Source: Acetobacteraceae bacterium (GTDB lineage Bacteria; Pseudomonadota; Alphaproteobacteria; Acetobacterales; Acetobacteraceae). Taken from it: 64,000 bases of DNA. This document shows, piece by piece, positions 34,243 through 43,367 of the stretch. Position 1 is the first letter of the stretch. Each line of letters begins with the position of its first letter. Location: positions 62,001 to 126,000 of the forward strand of contig JAMXLO010000002.1 of the NCBI GenBank assembly GCA_024280945.1, written 5' to 3'. The notes below the pieces were generated by a model. The model had not been told where the DNA came from. It was given only the letters and a program-made list of their open reading frames with translations, and searched no databases. A program made the position numbers and the translations under genes.

Positions 34243-35210
34243 CGTTCCGCATGGGCGCGGCAGGCCGCGCGATCTGCTGCCAGCGCCGCCAACGCGGCGG
34301 TGCGCAGATCTGTATTGACCTCGCCGATCTTGCCGTGCGCCTCCGCCAGCACATCGATCGGCCCGGTCACCGGATAGGCCGCGATCGGCGTGCCGCAGGC
34401 CAGCGATTCCAGCAGGACCAATCCGAACGTGTCGGTAAGGCTGGGAAACACCAAGACGTCCGCACCCGCATAAGCACGCGCCAGTGCCCCGCCAGATCGT
34501 GCGCCGGTGAACAGCACATCAGGATGCTCACGTTTCAGCCGCGACAGAATCGGGCCATCGCCCACCACCACCTTGGATCCCGGCAGGACAAGCTCCAGGA
34601 AAGCGTCGATGTTCTTCTCCACGGCAACACGCCCCACGTACAGGAACACGGGACGCAGCAGGCCCCAGTCCTCACGCGGCTCCGGCTTGAACAGATCAAG
34701 ATCCACACCGCGCGACCAGGAGCGTATGTTACGAAAACCTCGCCGGGCCAGTTCGTCGCGCAGCGACTGCGTCGCCACCATGGTGCCCTGCGCTGCGCCG
34801 TGGAAACGACGCATCCAGGCATAAATGGGCTGCACGGGGATACCCGTGCGCGCCTTGATGTATTCGGCAAATCGCGTGTGGAACGCCGTGGTGAAGTGGA
34901 GCCTATTGCGCATCGCCCAGCTTCGAGCCGCCATCCCCAGCGGTCCCTCCGTCGCGATGTGCATCGCCTCCGGCGTGAACGCCTCGATCATCTGTACAAG
35001 TCTTCGACGTGGCAGCAGTGCCAGCGGAATGTCGCTGTAGGTCGGGCAGGGGATCGTGCGGAACCGATCGGGTGAAATCACCTCGACCGCGTGTCCCATC
35101 GCACGCAGTTCTTTCACCACCGTGGTCAGCGTGCGTACCACGCCATTCACCTGCGGCGACCACGCATCGGTGACGATCAGAATCCGATGCGACGATGCGG
35201 GAGACAGCAT
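34182..35210 (-). CDS. Glycosyltransferase family 4, MgtA/PimB-like
   Basis: 342 residues, two-Rossmann GT-B enzyme. The N-terminal HRILIVTDAWSPQVNGVVRTL and the C-terminal FLYVGRVAVEKNIDAFLEL and VFPSLTDTFGLVLLESLACGTPIAAYPVTGP (both in outline) carry the GT4 EX7E-type donor site. Close relatives in alphaproteobacteria make glucuronosyl or mannosyl diacylglycerol glycolipids. ATG 35210 matches the domain start; the frame is open to 35285. It lies behind the LpxH-like phosphoesterase and near a lipid kinase, suggesting lipid or envelope metabolism. Its 3' end overlaps the convergent TPR gene by 61 bases. Confidence 0.88.
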   Translation of the reverse strand: MLSPASSHRILIVTDAWSPQVNGVVRTLTTVVKELRAMGHAVEVISPDRFRTIPCPTYSDIPLALLPRRRLVQMIEAFTPEAMHIATEGPLGMAARSWAMRNRLHFTTAFHTRFAEYIKARTGIPVQPIYAWMRRFHGAAQGTMVATQSLRDELARRGFRNIRSWSRGVDLDLFKPEPREDWGLLRPVFLYVGRVAVEKNIDAFLELVLPGSKVVVGDGPILSRLKREHPDVLFTGARSGGALARAYAGADVLVFPSLTDTFGLVLLESLACGTPIAAYPVTGPIDVLAEAHGKIGEVNTDLRTAALAALAADRAACRAHAERYSWRACAEIFLSHLVPMAS

Positions 35211-35247
35211 GGCGTCGCAATCGGCATGATCGAGGTGGGCGGTTGTG

Positions 35248-36066
35248 TCAGGCAGCTTCGCGCAACATGCTGCGGCCGGGTGCAAAGAATGACAGGCGAT
35301 TGACCTCCGCCCAGTCGATCAGTTCGAGCCGCCCGTCATGATGTTCGACCAGAGCTGTGCAGCTCTCCACCCAGTCGCCGTCGTTGAGATACAGCACGCC
35401 ATGCAGGTCACGTATCTCGGCCTGATGTATGTGGCCGCACACCACGCCATCGAAGCCGCGTCGACGCGCCTCCACCGCGAGTGCATTTTCGAACCGGTCG
35501 ATCGCCTTCACCGCTTCCTTCACCTGGCGCTTCAGCCAGGCTGACAGCGACCAGTACGGATAGCCGAGGCGTCGACGCAGAGCATTGAACCAGCGATTGA
35601 AATCGAGCGCGGCCGAATAGGCCCAGTCGCCCAGCAGCGCCAGGAACTTGGCATAGCGCACGACACTGTCGAACTCGTCACCATGCATGATCAGCAGGCG
35701 TTTGCCATCGACAGTGACGTGCTCGGCTTCCGCGAGCAGCCTGATGCCAGCGATCTCAAGTCCCATCGGTAGCCAGGCGCGGAACATCTCGTCGTGATTG
35801 CCGGGAATGTAGGTCACTGCGGTGCCGCCGCGCGCATGGCGCAGGATCTGGCGCAGCACATCGTCATGGTGCTCGTCCCAGTACCATGACTTGCGCAATC
35901 GCCATCCGTCGAAGATGTCGCCGACTAGGAACAGATGCTGGCAGCTCGTACGCCGAAGGAAGTCGGCCAGGAAATCGCAGCGCGCACCGCGCGTCCCGAG
36001 ATGGGTGTCCGATATGAAGACGCTGCGATAGAGCGGTCGAGCACCAGGAACGATGGGGGCGTTCAT
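35248..36066 (-). CDS. Metallophosphoesterase, UDP-2,3-diacylglucosamine diphosphatase-like
   Basis: 272 residues with all calcineurin-like motifs in order: FISDTHLG, GDIFDGW, GNHDEMF, MHGDEFD, GHIHQAE. This set, with the WYWDEHHDDVLRQIL segment, matches the LpxH-like group often seen beside GT4 glycosyltransferases in alphaproteobacteria. It could hydrolyse UDP-diacylglucosamine in lipid A synthesis, but many such paralogues act on other phospho-lipids. A dimetal centre is expected. It starts the minus-strand pair with the GT4 gene and is divergent from a lipid kinase, across an AT-rich 178-base gap that should hold promoters. Confidence 0.88.
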   Translation of the reverse strand: MNAPIVPGARPLYRSVFISDTHLGTRGARCDFLADFLRRTSCQHLFLVGDIFDGWRLRKSWYWDEHHDDVLRQILRHARGGTAVTYIPGNHDEMFRAWLPMGLEIAGIRLLAEAEHVTVDGKRLLIMHGDEFDSVVRYAKFLALLGDWAYSAALDFNRWFNALRRRLGYPYWSLSAWLKRQVKEAVKAIDRFENALAVEARRRGFDGVVCGHIHQAEIRDLHGVLYLNDGDWVESCTALVEHHDGRLELIDWAEVNRLSFFAPGRSMLREAA

Positions 36067-36244
36067 GTGGCGCGGGATTTACTCCGACTTTCCTGTGGAT
36101 GAAGTGAAGTTTAGATGACGAAACAAAATATTGCCGCGGAATGCGAAGGTCATTCCTCAGCAACTGAACTGCCATCGTCCTGCAATATGTTGAATGGCAC
36201 GACTGGCAGCTTGCTGCCGTCGATTCGCCCATGCGACTCGCACT

Positions 36245-37114
36245 ATGATTATTGTGTTCAATCCAGCTGCCGGCATGCGTCGCGCCAGTCTGTTATGGCG
36301 GGTCCTCGACGTGTTGATGGCGAATGGCATTCGCATTGAACTGGCAGAGACATACCGATCGGGACATGCTGAGGCTTTAGCACGCGAAGCAGCAGCTCGC
36401 GGTGCCCCGATGGTGGTCGCCGCTGGTGGCGACGGCACGATCGCCGAGGTCGCCAACGGCCTGTTGGGATCACCCACGTGTCTTGGTGTCATCCCCCTTG
36501 GCACGGCCAACGTGATGGCACGCGAATTGGCACTGCCGTTTGAACCACGCGCGGTCGCGGCGGCGCTTGCCTTTGGTCGTACGCGGTTGGTTTGGCCCGG
36601 ATTGGCGCGCAACACCTACGGATCCCGGTTGTTCGTGCAGATGTTGGGTGTGGGATTCGATGCGCAGGTGGTGCACCGCCTGCCTGCTGCGCTCAAGCGT
36701 GCCCTGGGTCGCAGCGCCTATGCAGTGCAGACACTGCGGGAGCTGCCGCTGTATCGCTACAAGCCGATACACATTTGTTTGGACGGACAGGAGACCCAGG
36801 CGTTCAGCGTCATCGTCAGCAAGGGACGCCTCTACGGCGGCAGCTTTCTTCTAGCCCCGACAGCCTCTCCCGCCGAACCTGGATTCTCGGTCGTCCTGTT
36901 CGACCATGCGGGTATCGGGGCCCCGCTGCTCTACGGTGCCGCATTGCCGCTGGGCCTGCTGTGCCGAGCACCAGGCGTCAGGCACGTCCGGGCACGGGAG
37001 GTCGATTTTGTCGGCGATGATGTCTTGCCGGCGCAGGCGGACGGCGACCCCGCCGGCTGGACGCCGATCAACATCACCGATGCACCTGCGGCAATACCAG
37101 TCGTGGTCAGGTAG
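36245..37114 (+). CDS. Diacylglycerol kinase family lipid kinase
   Basis: 289 residues. It starts MIIVFNPAAGMRRASLLWRVL and has the nucleotide-binding GGDGTIAEVANGLLG loop and LGVIPLGTANVMARELALP in outline, the signatures of the DagK/YegS catalytic domain. A C-terminal beta domain with SKGRLYGGSFLLAPTASP follows. It phosphorylates a lipid alcohol, such as diacylglycerol or a sphingoid base, at the inner face of the membrane. ATG 36245 is favoured by domain alignment; an in-frame start at 36194 adds 17 unlike residues. Its stop TAG abuts the stop of the convergent MetY fusion gene. Confidence 0.88.
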   Translation: MIIVFNPAAGMRRASLLWRVLDVLMANGIRIELAETYRSGHAEALAREAAARGAPMVVAAGGDGTIAEVANGLLGSPTCLGVIPLGTANVMARELALPFEPRAVAAALAFGRTRLVWPGLARNTYGSRLFVQMLGVGFDAQVVHRLPAALKRALGRSAYAVQTLRELPLYRYKPIHICLDGQETQAFSVIVSKGRLYGGSFLLAPTASPAEPGFSVVLFDHAGIGAPLLYGAALPLGLLCRAPGVRHVRAREVDFVGDDVLPAQADGDPAGWTPINITDAPAAIPVVVR

Positions 37115-38929
37115 TTACTCGCCGGGACTTGCCTCCAGCGCCTGATCCAGATCCGCGATCAGGTCCTCTGCGGTCTCCAGCCCGATCGACAGCCTGATCA
37201 CGTCCGGCCCGGCGCCTGCGGCGAGGCGCTGCTCGTCTGTCAGCTGTCGGTGCGTCGTCGATGCCGGGTGCAGGATCAGACTGCGGGTATCGCCGATATT
37301 GGCCAGATGCGAGAACAGCCGGACGTTCTCCACCAGCTTCACCCCGGCATCGTAGCCGCCGCGCACACCGAACGTGAATACCGCGCCCGCACCCTTCGGC
37401 AGGTATTTGCGTGCCAACGCACGATACGGGCTCGATTCCAGTCCTGCGTAGGTTACCCACGCAACCCGCGGATGCCGCTCCAGGAACTCCGCCACCTTCT
37501 GCGCATTGGCGCAGTGCCGTTCCATCCGGACATGCAGTGTTTCGATCCCGGTGATGGTCAGAAACGCGTTCATCGGCGCGAGCGTCGGTCCATAGTCGCG
37601 CAGCGCCACCGCACGCGCCTTGGTGGTGAATGCGAAGTCGCCGAAATTCTCGTAGAAGCGCAGTCCGTGATAGGCCGGCTCAGGCTCGGTCAGCGCCGGG
37701 AATTTTCCCCCCTGCGACCAGTCGAACCTGCCGCTCTCGACCACCACGCCACCCAGCGAATTGCCGTGGCCGTCGAGGAACTTGGTCGTGGAATGCACTA
37801 CCAGATCGGCGCCCCATTCGATGGGGCGGCACAGGTATGGTGTCGCCAGCGTGTTATCGACGATCAGCGGAAGACCGGCTTCGTGCGCAACCTTCGCCAC
37901 CGCTTCCAGATCGACGATGATCCCACCGGGATTCGCCAGGCTCTCAAGAAAGATCGCCTTGCAGCGCGGCGTCAGCGCGCGACGAAAATTCTCCGGATCG
38001 TGCGGATCGACGAAATGGCAGGTCCAGCCAAGCTTCTTGAAGGACAGGCCGAACTGGGTCAGCGATCCGCCATATAGGTTGCGTGATGCGACGAATTCGT
38101 CACCTTGCTCCATCATGGTGGCGAAGGTGATGAACTGCGCCGCGTGGCCAGAGGCCGCTGCGCAGGCCGCTCGTCCGCCTTCCAGACTGGCGATGCGCTC
38201 TTCCAAGACCGCCACTGTCGGATTGGTCAGCCGCGAGTAAATGTAGCCGAAATTGTGCAGGTTGAAGAGCGAAGCAGCGTGATCGACATCGTCGAACACG
38301 TAAGCCGTGGTCTGAAAGATCGGCGTCGTGCGTGCGCCGGTAGTCGGATCTGGCGCCGCCCCCGCATGCACCGCGCGCGTCTCGAAACCATAGTTCACAT
38401 TGGCAGACGGCAAGCTGCGCGGCTTCGATTTGCGTTCTGTCGGAGCCTCCGGCGCCCGGTTGCGGATGATCCCCGAGTTCACGCCGCTCCACGACAATTC
38501 GCCACCGAGACGGCCGAACTCGATCTTGGGGCAGCGGTTCATGACCACTTCGATGCCGGTGGCTTCGGCGCGCGCAGCGGCCGCATCGTTGCGGACGCCA
38601 AGCTGCATCCACACTACCGCTGCACCGATCGCAATCGCATCGTCGACGATCGGCCCCGCCTGGTCCGAGGCGCGGAAGATGTCCACCATGTCGATCTTGT
38701 CGGGAATGTCGCGCAGGCTGGCGTAGACCTTTTCGCCCAGCTGTTCCTGGCCGGCGGTGCCCGGGTTCACCGGAATGACCCGATAGCCTTTGCCCTGCAG
38801 ATATTTCATCACGAAATAACTCGGGCGGTTCCAGTTGGATGACGCGCCAACCATCGCGATGGTGCGCACCGTCGACAGGATGCGGCGGATCTTCGCGTCA
38901 GAATACGGGATCGGATCGATCGCGGTCAT
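37115..38929 (-). CDS. CoA-binding domain fused to O-acetylhomoserine sulfhydrylase (MetY-like)
   Basis: 604 residues, two enzymes in one chain. Residues 1-145 form a CoA-binding (YccU-type) Rossmann domain with [33 protein letters not shown] in outline. After a linker, residues 178-600 are a Cys/Met metabolism PLP enzyme with the cofactor Lys383 in [13 protein letters not shown] and the [22 protein letters not shown] signature in outline. The second part matches O-acetylhomoserine aminocarboxypropyltransferase, which makes homocysteine from O-acetylhomoserine and sulfide. The two are usually separate neighbouring genes in alphaproteobacteria. The reading frame is uninterrupted, so the fusion is real in this sequence. 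No SAM riboswitch is visible upstream; a perfect palindrome lies at 38963-38986. Confidence 0.9.
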   Translation of the reverse strand: MTAIDPIPYSDAKIRRILSTVRTIAMVGASSNWNRPSYFVMKYLQGKGYRVIPVNPGTAGQEQLGEKVYASLRDIPDKIDMVDIFRASDQAGPIVDDAIAIGAAVVWMQLGVRNDAAAARAEATGIEVVMNRCPKIEFGRLGGELSWSGVNSGIIRNRAPEAPTERKSKPRSLPSANVNYGFETRAVHAGAAPDPTTGARTTPIFQTTAYVFDDVDHAASLFNLHNFGYIYSRLTNPTVAVLEERIASLEGGRAACAAASGHAAQFITFATMMEQGDEFVASRNLYGGSLTQFGLSFKKLGWTCHFVDPHDPENFRRALTPRCKAIFLESLANPGGIIVDLEAVAKVAHEAGLPLIVDNTLATPYLCRPIEWGADLVVHSTTKFLDGHGNSLGGVVVESGRFDWSQGGKFPALTEPEPAYHGLRFYENFGDFAFTTKARAVALRDYGPTLAPMNAFLTITGIETLHVRMERHCANAQKVAEFLERHPRVAWVTYAGLESSPYRALARKYLPKGAGAVFTFGVRGGYDAGVKLVENVRLFSHLANIGDTRSLILHPASTTHRQLTDEQRLAAGAGPDVIRLSIGLETAEDLIADLDQALEASPGE

Positions 38930-38962
38930 GGCGTGTCCTCCAGAGATGTCGCCACAACGGGT

Positions 38963-38986
38963 ACGGAGGACGCTTGCGTCCTCCGT
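38963..38986. terminator. Perfect palindromic hairpin between Tim44-like and MetY genes
   Basis: ACGGAGGACGC and GCGTCCTCCGT are exact complements separated by two bases. The sequence lies 25 bases after the Tim44-like stop, reading the minus strand, with no T-run. It may end that transcript or protect its 3' end, or act in the MetY leader. Confidence 0.45.
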
Positions 38987-39010
38987 GTCCCTTGGCAGCA
39001 GATGCTACTT

Positions 39011-39949
39011 CTATCGCGCCTGCTGGATCGCTGACAGGATCCACTGCCCGCCCGGCGAGCGGACGAACGTCCAAAGCTCGGTCGCCGTCACGTGCTCGTT
39101 CGGGTTGCCGTCCACGATCCGTCCGTTGGCATCCACCGTCACGTCGACCATCGAGAATCGCATCGCCACCGAGGCGTATTCCCGATTGCCCTCGCTCCAC
39201 GCCTGTGCGAGGTCGCCTTGCAGCAGGCGCACATTCGTCACCTCGTTGCGCACGCCCCGGCTCGCCTGATCGGCCAATTGCTCGGAAAAGTAGCCGAGCA
39301 TCTCCGGCGTCACCAACGCGCGCAGCGCGTTCAGGTCATGTCGGCTCCACGCGGCCTGGATCGCCTGCAGCTGCTGCTCGAACGCCTGGTAGTCCTGTGG
39401 GCCAATCTGCAACGGCGGCGGTCCGCTCGGTTGCGCAAAGCCTCCGCCCACCGGGGGTGCTCCGCTGCGCGCAAAGATGTTGGGGCCGCCGGCCAGCGCC
39501 GGCGAAGAGCGGCGGAACAGGCCGATCAGGAAGCGCACCAACAGCACGATCAGGAAGATTTGCAGCAGGAATCCGAGGAAGCCGCCGAACCCCATCATGC
39601 CGCCGAAGAACCCGTGGCCAAGCAACAGCCCGCCAAGCCCCGCGCCGATCAGGCCCCCCATCAACCCCGACATGAAGCCGGAGCGCGGCCCGTAGCCAGG
39701 TGCGTTATAGCCGCCGTACCCAGGGGAGGGATTGTTCGGCGTCACACTGCGCTGCATCGGCGCGGCCGCGTAGGGCGCGGTCCGCGTCGTCGGCGGAGAC
39801 GACCATGTCATGCTGCCGCGGCTGCCGAACGAACTGCCACCGCCGGCGCGGGCATCCGCAAGGCCCGGCGCCAGCGCAAGGGCCAAGGCGGATACCGCCG
39901 CCAATCCCATGGACGTCCGTCGCATCGCTTTTCTCTGTTTTGTGATCAT
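39011..39949 (-). CDS. Tim44-like domain protein, membrane anchored
   Basis: 312 residues. A signal-like N-terminus (GLAAVSALALALAPGLADA) leads a Gly/Ser/Pro-rich region of about 60. A Gly/Met/Phe-rich hydrophobic segment of about 60 residues follows, including FLLQIFLIVLLVRFLIGLF (about 128-146). The C-terminal 150 residues form a Tim44 (NTF2-like) domain, YQAFEQQLQAIQAAWSRHDLNALRALVTPEMLGYFSEQL in outline. Bacterial homologues are inner membrane proteins of poorly defined role, often linked to envelope integrity. It precedes the MetY fusion on the same strand. Confidence 0.85.
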   Translation of the reverse strand: MITKQRKAMRRTSMGLAAVSALALALAPGLADARAGGGSSFGSRGSMTWSSPPTTRTAPYAAAPMQRSVTPNNPSPGYGGYNAPGYGPRSGFMSGLMGGLIGAGLGGLLLGHGFFGGMMGFGGFLGFLLQIFLIVLLVRFLIGLFRRSSPALAGGPNIFARSGAPPVGGGFAQPSGPPPLQIGPQDYQAFEQQLQAIQAAWSRHDLNALRALVTPEMLGYFSEQLADQASRGVRNEVTNVRLLQGDLAQAWSEGNREYASVAMRFSMVDVTVDANGRIVDGNPNEHVTATELWTFVRSPGGQWILSAIQQAR

Positions 39950-39975
39950 GCGCAGAAATATGGTGCTGGTGCGCC

Positions 39976-41307
39976 TCAGGCACCAGCCATCGTCATCCCT
40001 TCGACGCGGACGGTCGGCGCATCGGTGCCACGCCGGAACTGTAGATCGTTGGCCGCAGTCAGGTGCGCAAACATCTCCAGCAGATTGCTGGCGACGGTGA
40101 TCTCCGCCACCGGCTCGGCGATCGCCCCGTTACGGATCATGAAGCCGGATGCGCCGCGGCTGTAGTCGCCCGTCACCCCGTTCACGCCCATGCCGATCAT
40201 CTCGGTGATGTAGAGGCCCAGCTTGATGTCTGCCATCAGCTGCGCCGGGGCCATTTCCCCGGGCGAAAGACACAGGTTGGTTGGACCCGGTGCCGGTGGC
40301 CCACCTGTGCCGCGCGATGCATGGCCGGTGGACCGCATGCCAAGCTGTCGCGCCGACCGGCTGTCGAGCAGCCAGGTGGTCAGCACGCCCGCGGCCACGA
40401 TGTCGCGCGCGGCGGTGGGAGTTCCTTCGCCGTCAAAGGCGCGCGAGCGCAGTCCGCGCACCCGGCGAGGATCGTCATGGATCCGTATCGTATCGGGGAA
40501 AACGCGCGTTCCCAGGCGATCTTTGAGAAATGTCGTGCCACGGGCGACCGACGCCCCGCTGATCGCTCCGATCAGGTGCCCGAGCAGGCTGCCCGCGACG
40601 CGGGGATCGAACACCACCGGCAGTTTCGCTGTCTTCGGCCGGGTGGGGTTCAGCCGGATGACAGCCCGTTCGCCGGCGCTGTGGCCGATCGCCGCGGGGT
40701 CATCGAGGTCGGCCAGGTACACTGTCGAGTGGTAGTCGTAGTCCCGCTGCATCGCTGTCCCGCTGCCAGCGAGTGCTGTGGCGGACACCGAGTGGCCGGT
40801 GCGCGCATGACGCCCGGCGAAACCAGCCGAGGTAACCAGGAATGCCTCGGTGCGCGAGAAACCAGCCTCTGCGCCCTCCGAGTTGGTGACCCCGGACACC
40901 GCCAATGCGGCCTCTTCGGCGGCCGCGGCGCGGTTCATCAGGTCCTCGGTGGATGGCTCCGTCGGGTCTTCCAGGTCCAGCGCCACCGGCTCCGGCGGAG
41001 CGGCGGTCTCGGCGAGACCGGCATATGGATCTTCTGGCACCACTCTCGCCATGGCGATCGCCCTCTCGGCGAGTTCGGTGAAGCTGGCAGGGTCGATGGC
41101 GCTGGAGGACACGATCGCCGCCCGCTGCCCGAGGAATACGCGCAGCCCCACATCGCGGCCTTCGGATCGCTCTGCATGCTCCGTCTTGCCTAACCGGCGC
41201 TGCACGCCGATGGCCGTGCCGGAGATCAGCACCGCGTCCGCCGCATCCGCGCCAGCCGCGCGGGCCCGACCGATCAGGTCAGCGAGGAGGTCGAGCGGTT
41301 CAGGCAT
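39976..41307 (-). CDS. pmbA: TldD/PmbA family metallopeptidase, PmbA (TldE) type
   Basis: 443 residues. The N-terminus LLADLIGRARAAGADAADAVLISG and the RDVGLRVFLGQRAAIVSSSAID segment are typical of PmbA. The C-terminal ITEMIGMGVNGVTGDYSRGASGFMIRNGAIAEPVAEITVASNLLEMF in outline is the family hallmark. PmbA partners with TldD to cleave unfolded or ribosomal peptides such as microcin B17 precursors; the metal-binding HExxxH lies in TldD, not here. No tldD gene is in this window. ATG 41307 follows AGGGAGC; the frame remains open to 41571 over the neighbouring gene space. Confidence 0.9.
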   Translation of the reverse strand: MPEPLDLLADLIGRARAAGADAADAVLISGTAIGVQRRLGKTEHAERSEGRDVGLRVFLGQRAAIVSSSAIDPASFTELAERAIAMARVVPEDPYAGLAETAAPPEPVALDLEDPTEPSTEDLMNRAAAAEEAALAVSGVTNSEGAEAGFSRTEAFLVTSAGFAGRHARTGHSVSATALAGSGTAMQRDYDYHSTVYLADLDDPAAIGHSAGERAVIRLNPTRPKTAKLPVVFDPRVAGSLLGHLIGAISGASVARGTTFLKDRLGTRVFPDTIRIHDDPRRVRGLRSRAFDGEGTPTAARDIVAAGVLTTWLLDSRSARQLGMRSTGHASRGTGGPPAPGPTNLCLSPGEMAPAQLMADIKLGLYITEMIGMGVNGVTGDYSRGASGFMIRNGAIAEPVAEITVASNLLEMFAHLTAANDLQFRRGTDAPTVRVEGMTMAGA

Positions 41308-41335
41308 TGTGAGCTCCCTGCTCCATTCGTTTTCT

Positions 41336-41725
41336 TCATATGGCCCTGACAAGCGGAGAATAAGGAATGAGCTTTCTGTCGACCGTGTAGAGATGAACAG
41401 GCTCCGACATCGCTTGTGCGACAATGGCGCGATCGAACGGATCGCGATGATGCATTGGTAGATTGGCGAGAGCGGCGGCGGCTTGCCAGCGCAGTGGCAA
41501 CTCGACAAACCCGGTCGAGATGGCCGATGAGGCGATGTCCTCTGGTCGAACCGCGAAACTGATTTTGCCAAGCCGTGCCTTGATGGCGATTTCCCAAATG
41601 CTCACCACGCTGAACACGATCTCGTTGGTGGGATCCTGAAGCAGGTCGCGCATATCGGCCGGTAATCGGCCGTACTCGTCGAGAGCCCAAATCAGCAGAT
41701 GCGTATCCAACAGGGCCCGTGTCAC
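41336..41725 (-). CDS. PIN domain toxin, VapC-like
   Basis: 129 residues. The acidic residues of the PIN nuclease centre are present: Asp7 in ALLDTHLLIWA, Glu45 in VSIWEIAIK, Asp95 and Asp98 in HHRDPFDRAIVAQA. The HHRDPFDR motif marks the subgroup paired with Phd/YefM antitoxins. It would cleave RNA and inhibit translation unless bound by the antitoxin encoded just upstream. The start overlaps the antitoxin stop by four bases, ATGA. Full-length and apparently intact. Confidence 0.9.
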   Translation of the reverse strand: MTRALLDTHLLIWALDEYGRLPADMRDLLQDPTNEIVFSVVSIWEIAIKARLGKISFAVRPEDIASSAISTGFVELPLRWQAAAALANLPMHHRDPFDRAIVAQAMSEPVHLYTVDRKLIPYSPLVRAI

Positions 41726-41958
41726 CGTCCCTCGAATTCGGCGATGATCTCGTCAGGCAGAGGGTCGTCGAAATCATCCGAAACATGGAGTTGGCCGGCC
41801 AGTATGCCCAGCTTCCGCGGCTCCCGCTTCGGCTCGATCGGCACCAGACGCGCCACCGGTTTTCCCGCCTTGGCGATAATGACTTCCTCGCCAGCGACCG
41901 CCGCGTCGAGTAACCGCGACAACTGACTCTTCGCGGCATGGATGTTGACTGTAGGCAT
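41722..41958 (-). CDS. Phd/YefM-type antitoxin
   Basis: 78 residues. The N-terminal DNA-binding module MPTVNIHAAKSQLSRLLDAAVAGEEVIIAKAGKPVARLVPI in outline is characteristic of Phd/YefM antitoxins. The C-terminal part, KLGILAGQLHVSDDFDDPLPDEIIAEFEG in outline, is acidic and is the expected toxin-binding tail. It neutralises the PIN toxin and should autoregulate the pair. ATG 41958 is preferred over an in-frame TTG 12 bases upstream. The pair lies between pmbA and an M16 peptidase gene. Confidence 0.9.
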   Translation of the reverse strand: MPTVNIHAAKSQLSRLLDAAVAGEEVIIAKAGKPVARLVPIEPKREPRKLGILAGQLHVSDDFDDPLPDEIIAEFEGR

Positions 41959-42006
41959 CGACCCGTCCAAAGACTTAGCTAAGCGTAGTCCGGACGCCGC
42001 GGTGGT

Positions 42007-43299
42007 TCAAGCCGCCAGTCGTTCTACGATATCCCCAAGCGCCGGGACCCTCTCCGCCGGACCCATCGTCGCCAGCGTCGGTGTCCCGCGAAACAGCCGC
42101 GTGGCGGCGCGGCACACGTCGGCGGTGGTGACTGCATTCAGCTTCGCCACCGTCTCCGCGGTCGGCACCACCCGACCGAATACCTGCAACTGCCGAGCGA
42201 GTTGCTCGCAACGGCTGCCCGTGCTCTCCAGGGACATCAGCAAACTGGCCTTTACCTGCGCGCGAGCACGCGCCAGCTCCGGCTCGGTCACCTCGCTCTG
42301 GACCTTGCGCAGTTCCTCGAGCGTGATGGGTACAAGCTCCTCGGCCTCGCTCTCACCGGTGCCGGCATAGATTCCGAACAAGCCACCGTCGAGGAAGGGA
42401 GAGCTGAACGAGTAGATCGAGTACACCAAGCCCCGCTTCTCTCGCACCTCCTGGAACAGCCGGGACGACATACCACCCCCCAGCAGCGTCGAGAGCAGCA
42501 GCGCCGGATAGTAGTCGCGGTCGCCGTAGCCAACCGACGGGAAGCCCAGAACGATGTGCACCTGATCCAGGTCGCGCGCTTCGCGGAACTCCCCACCGCC
42601 GTACCGCGCCGGCAGCATTTCCGGGACCGGGTCGAGCGACAGATCGGCAAAATGCTGGTTGACCAGGTCCAGGATCTGCTCGTGCCGCAGCGCACCGGCG
42701 GCAGCGACCACAACATTGGGCGCCGCATAGTGCCGCCGCATATACCCGGTCAGTGTGGTCCGGGGCATCGACCGGATCCCGTCTTCGGACCCCAGCACTG
42801 GCCGCCCCAGGGGCTGGCCGGGGTAGGCATGTTCCTGAAAGTGGTCGAATATGATGTCGTCCGGCGTGTCGTTCGCCTGACCGATCTCCTGCAGGATCAC
42901 GCCCCGCTCCCGTTCCAGCTCCTCCGGCTCAAAAGTGGAGTGGGTCAGGATGTCGCCGATGATGTCGGCGGCCAGCGCGGTATCCTCCTTCAGAACCTTG
43001 ACGTAATAGGCGGTCTGCTCCCGCGCGGTATAGGCATTGATATGGCCGCCCACCGCTTCGATCTCTTCGGCAATCTGCGCTGCCGCCCGCCGCTCGGTCC
43101 CCTTGAAGGCCATGTGTTCCAGAAAGTGGGAGACGCCGTTCTCAGCCTCCTGCTCATGCCGCGAGCCGGTCGCCACATAGGCCCCCAGCGACACCGTCTC
43201 GACCCGCTCCATGCGTTCGGTGACGACAGTCAGGCCAGAGGGCAAGCGGGTCAGCTGGATGGCTTGGTTCACGGGCAGGTTCCTGATTGTATCGCTCAT
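42007..43299 (-). CDS. M16 family zinc peptidase (processing peptidase-like)
   Basis: 430 residues. The inverted zinc motif HxxEH is present, His58, Glu61 and His62 in GVSHFLEHMAFKGTERR, with the third ligand Glu region ELERERGVILQEIGQANDTPDDIIFDHFQE in outline about 75 residues later. The C-terminal half has the inactive repeat with RGLVYSIYSFSS. It is the size of mitochondrial-type beta processing peptidases and alphaproteobacterial PqqL-like single-chain enzymes, acting in the cytoplasm or periplasm. No signal peptide is seen. It lies 68 bases after the NHL gene on the same strand and could be read through. Confidence 0.92.
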   Translation of the reverse strand: MSDTIRNLPVNQAIQLTRLPSGLTVVTERMERVETVSLGAYVATGSRHEQEAENGVSHFLEHMAFKGTERRAAAQIAEEIEAVGGHINAYTAREQTAYYVKVLKEDTALAADIIGDILTHSTFEPEELERERGVILQEIGQANDTPDDIIFDHFQEHAYPGQPLGRPVLGSEDGIRSMPRTTLTGYMRRHYAAPNVVVAAAGALRHEQILDLVNQHFADLSLDPVPEMLPARYGGGEFREARDLDQVHIVLGFPSVGYGDRDYYPALLLSTLLGGGMSSRLFQEVREKRGLVYSIYSFSSPFLDGGLFGIYAGTGESEAEELVPITLEELRKVQSEVTEPELARARAQVKASLLMSLESTGSRCEQLARQLQVFGRVVPTAETVAKLNAVTTADVCRAATRLFRGTPTLATMGPAERVPALGDIVERLAA

Positions 43300-43367
43300 C
43301 AGTAGGTCGGCGAGGCGGCCAGTTTCAATGGCTGACCGGCTGCGCCGATCCCTTCACCTACCGCAAT

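Noticed and set aside
38930-39010. SAM riboswitch upstream of the MetY fusion
   Set aside because: None of the SAM-I or SAM-II core elements is seen; only a short palindrome lies there.
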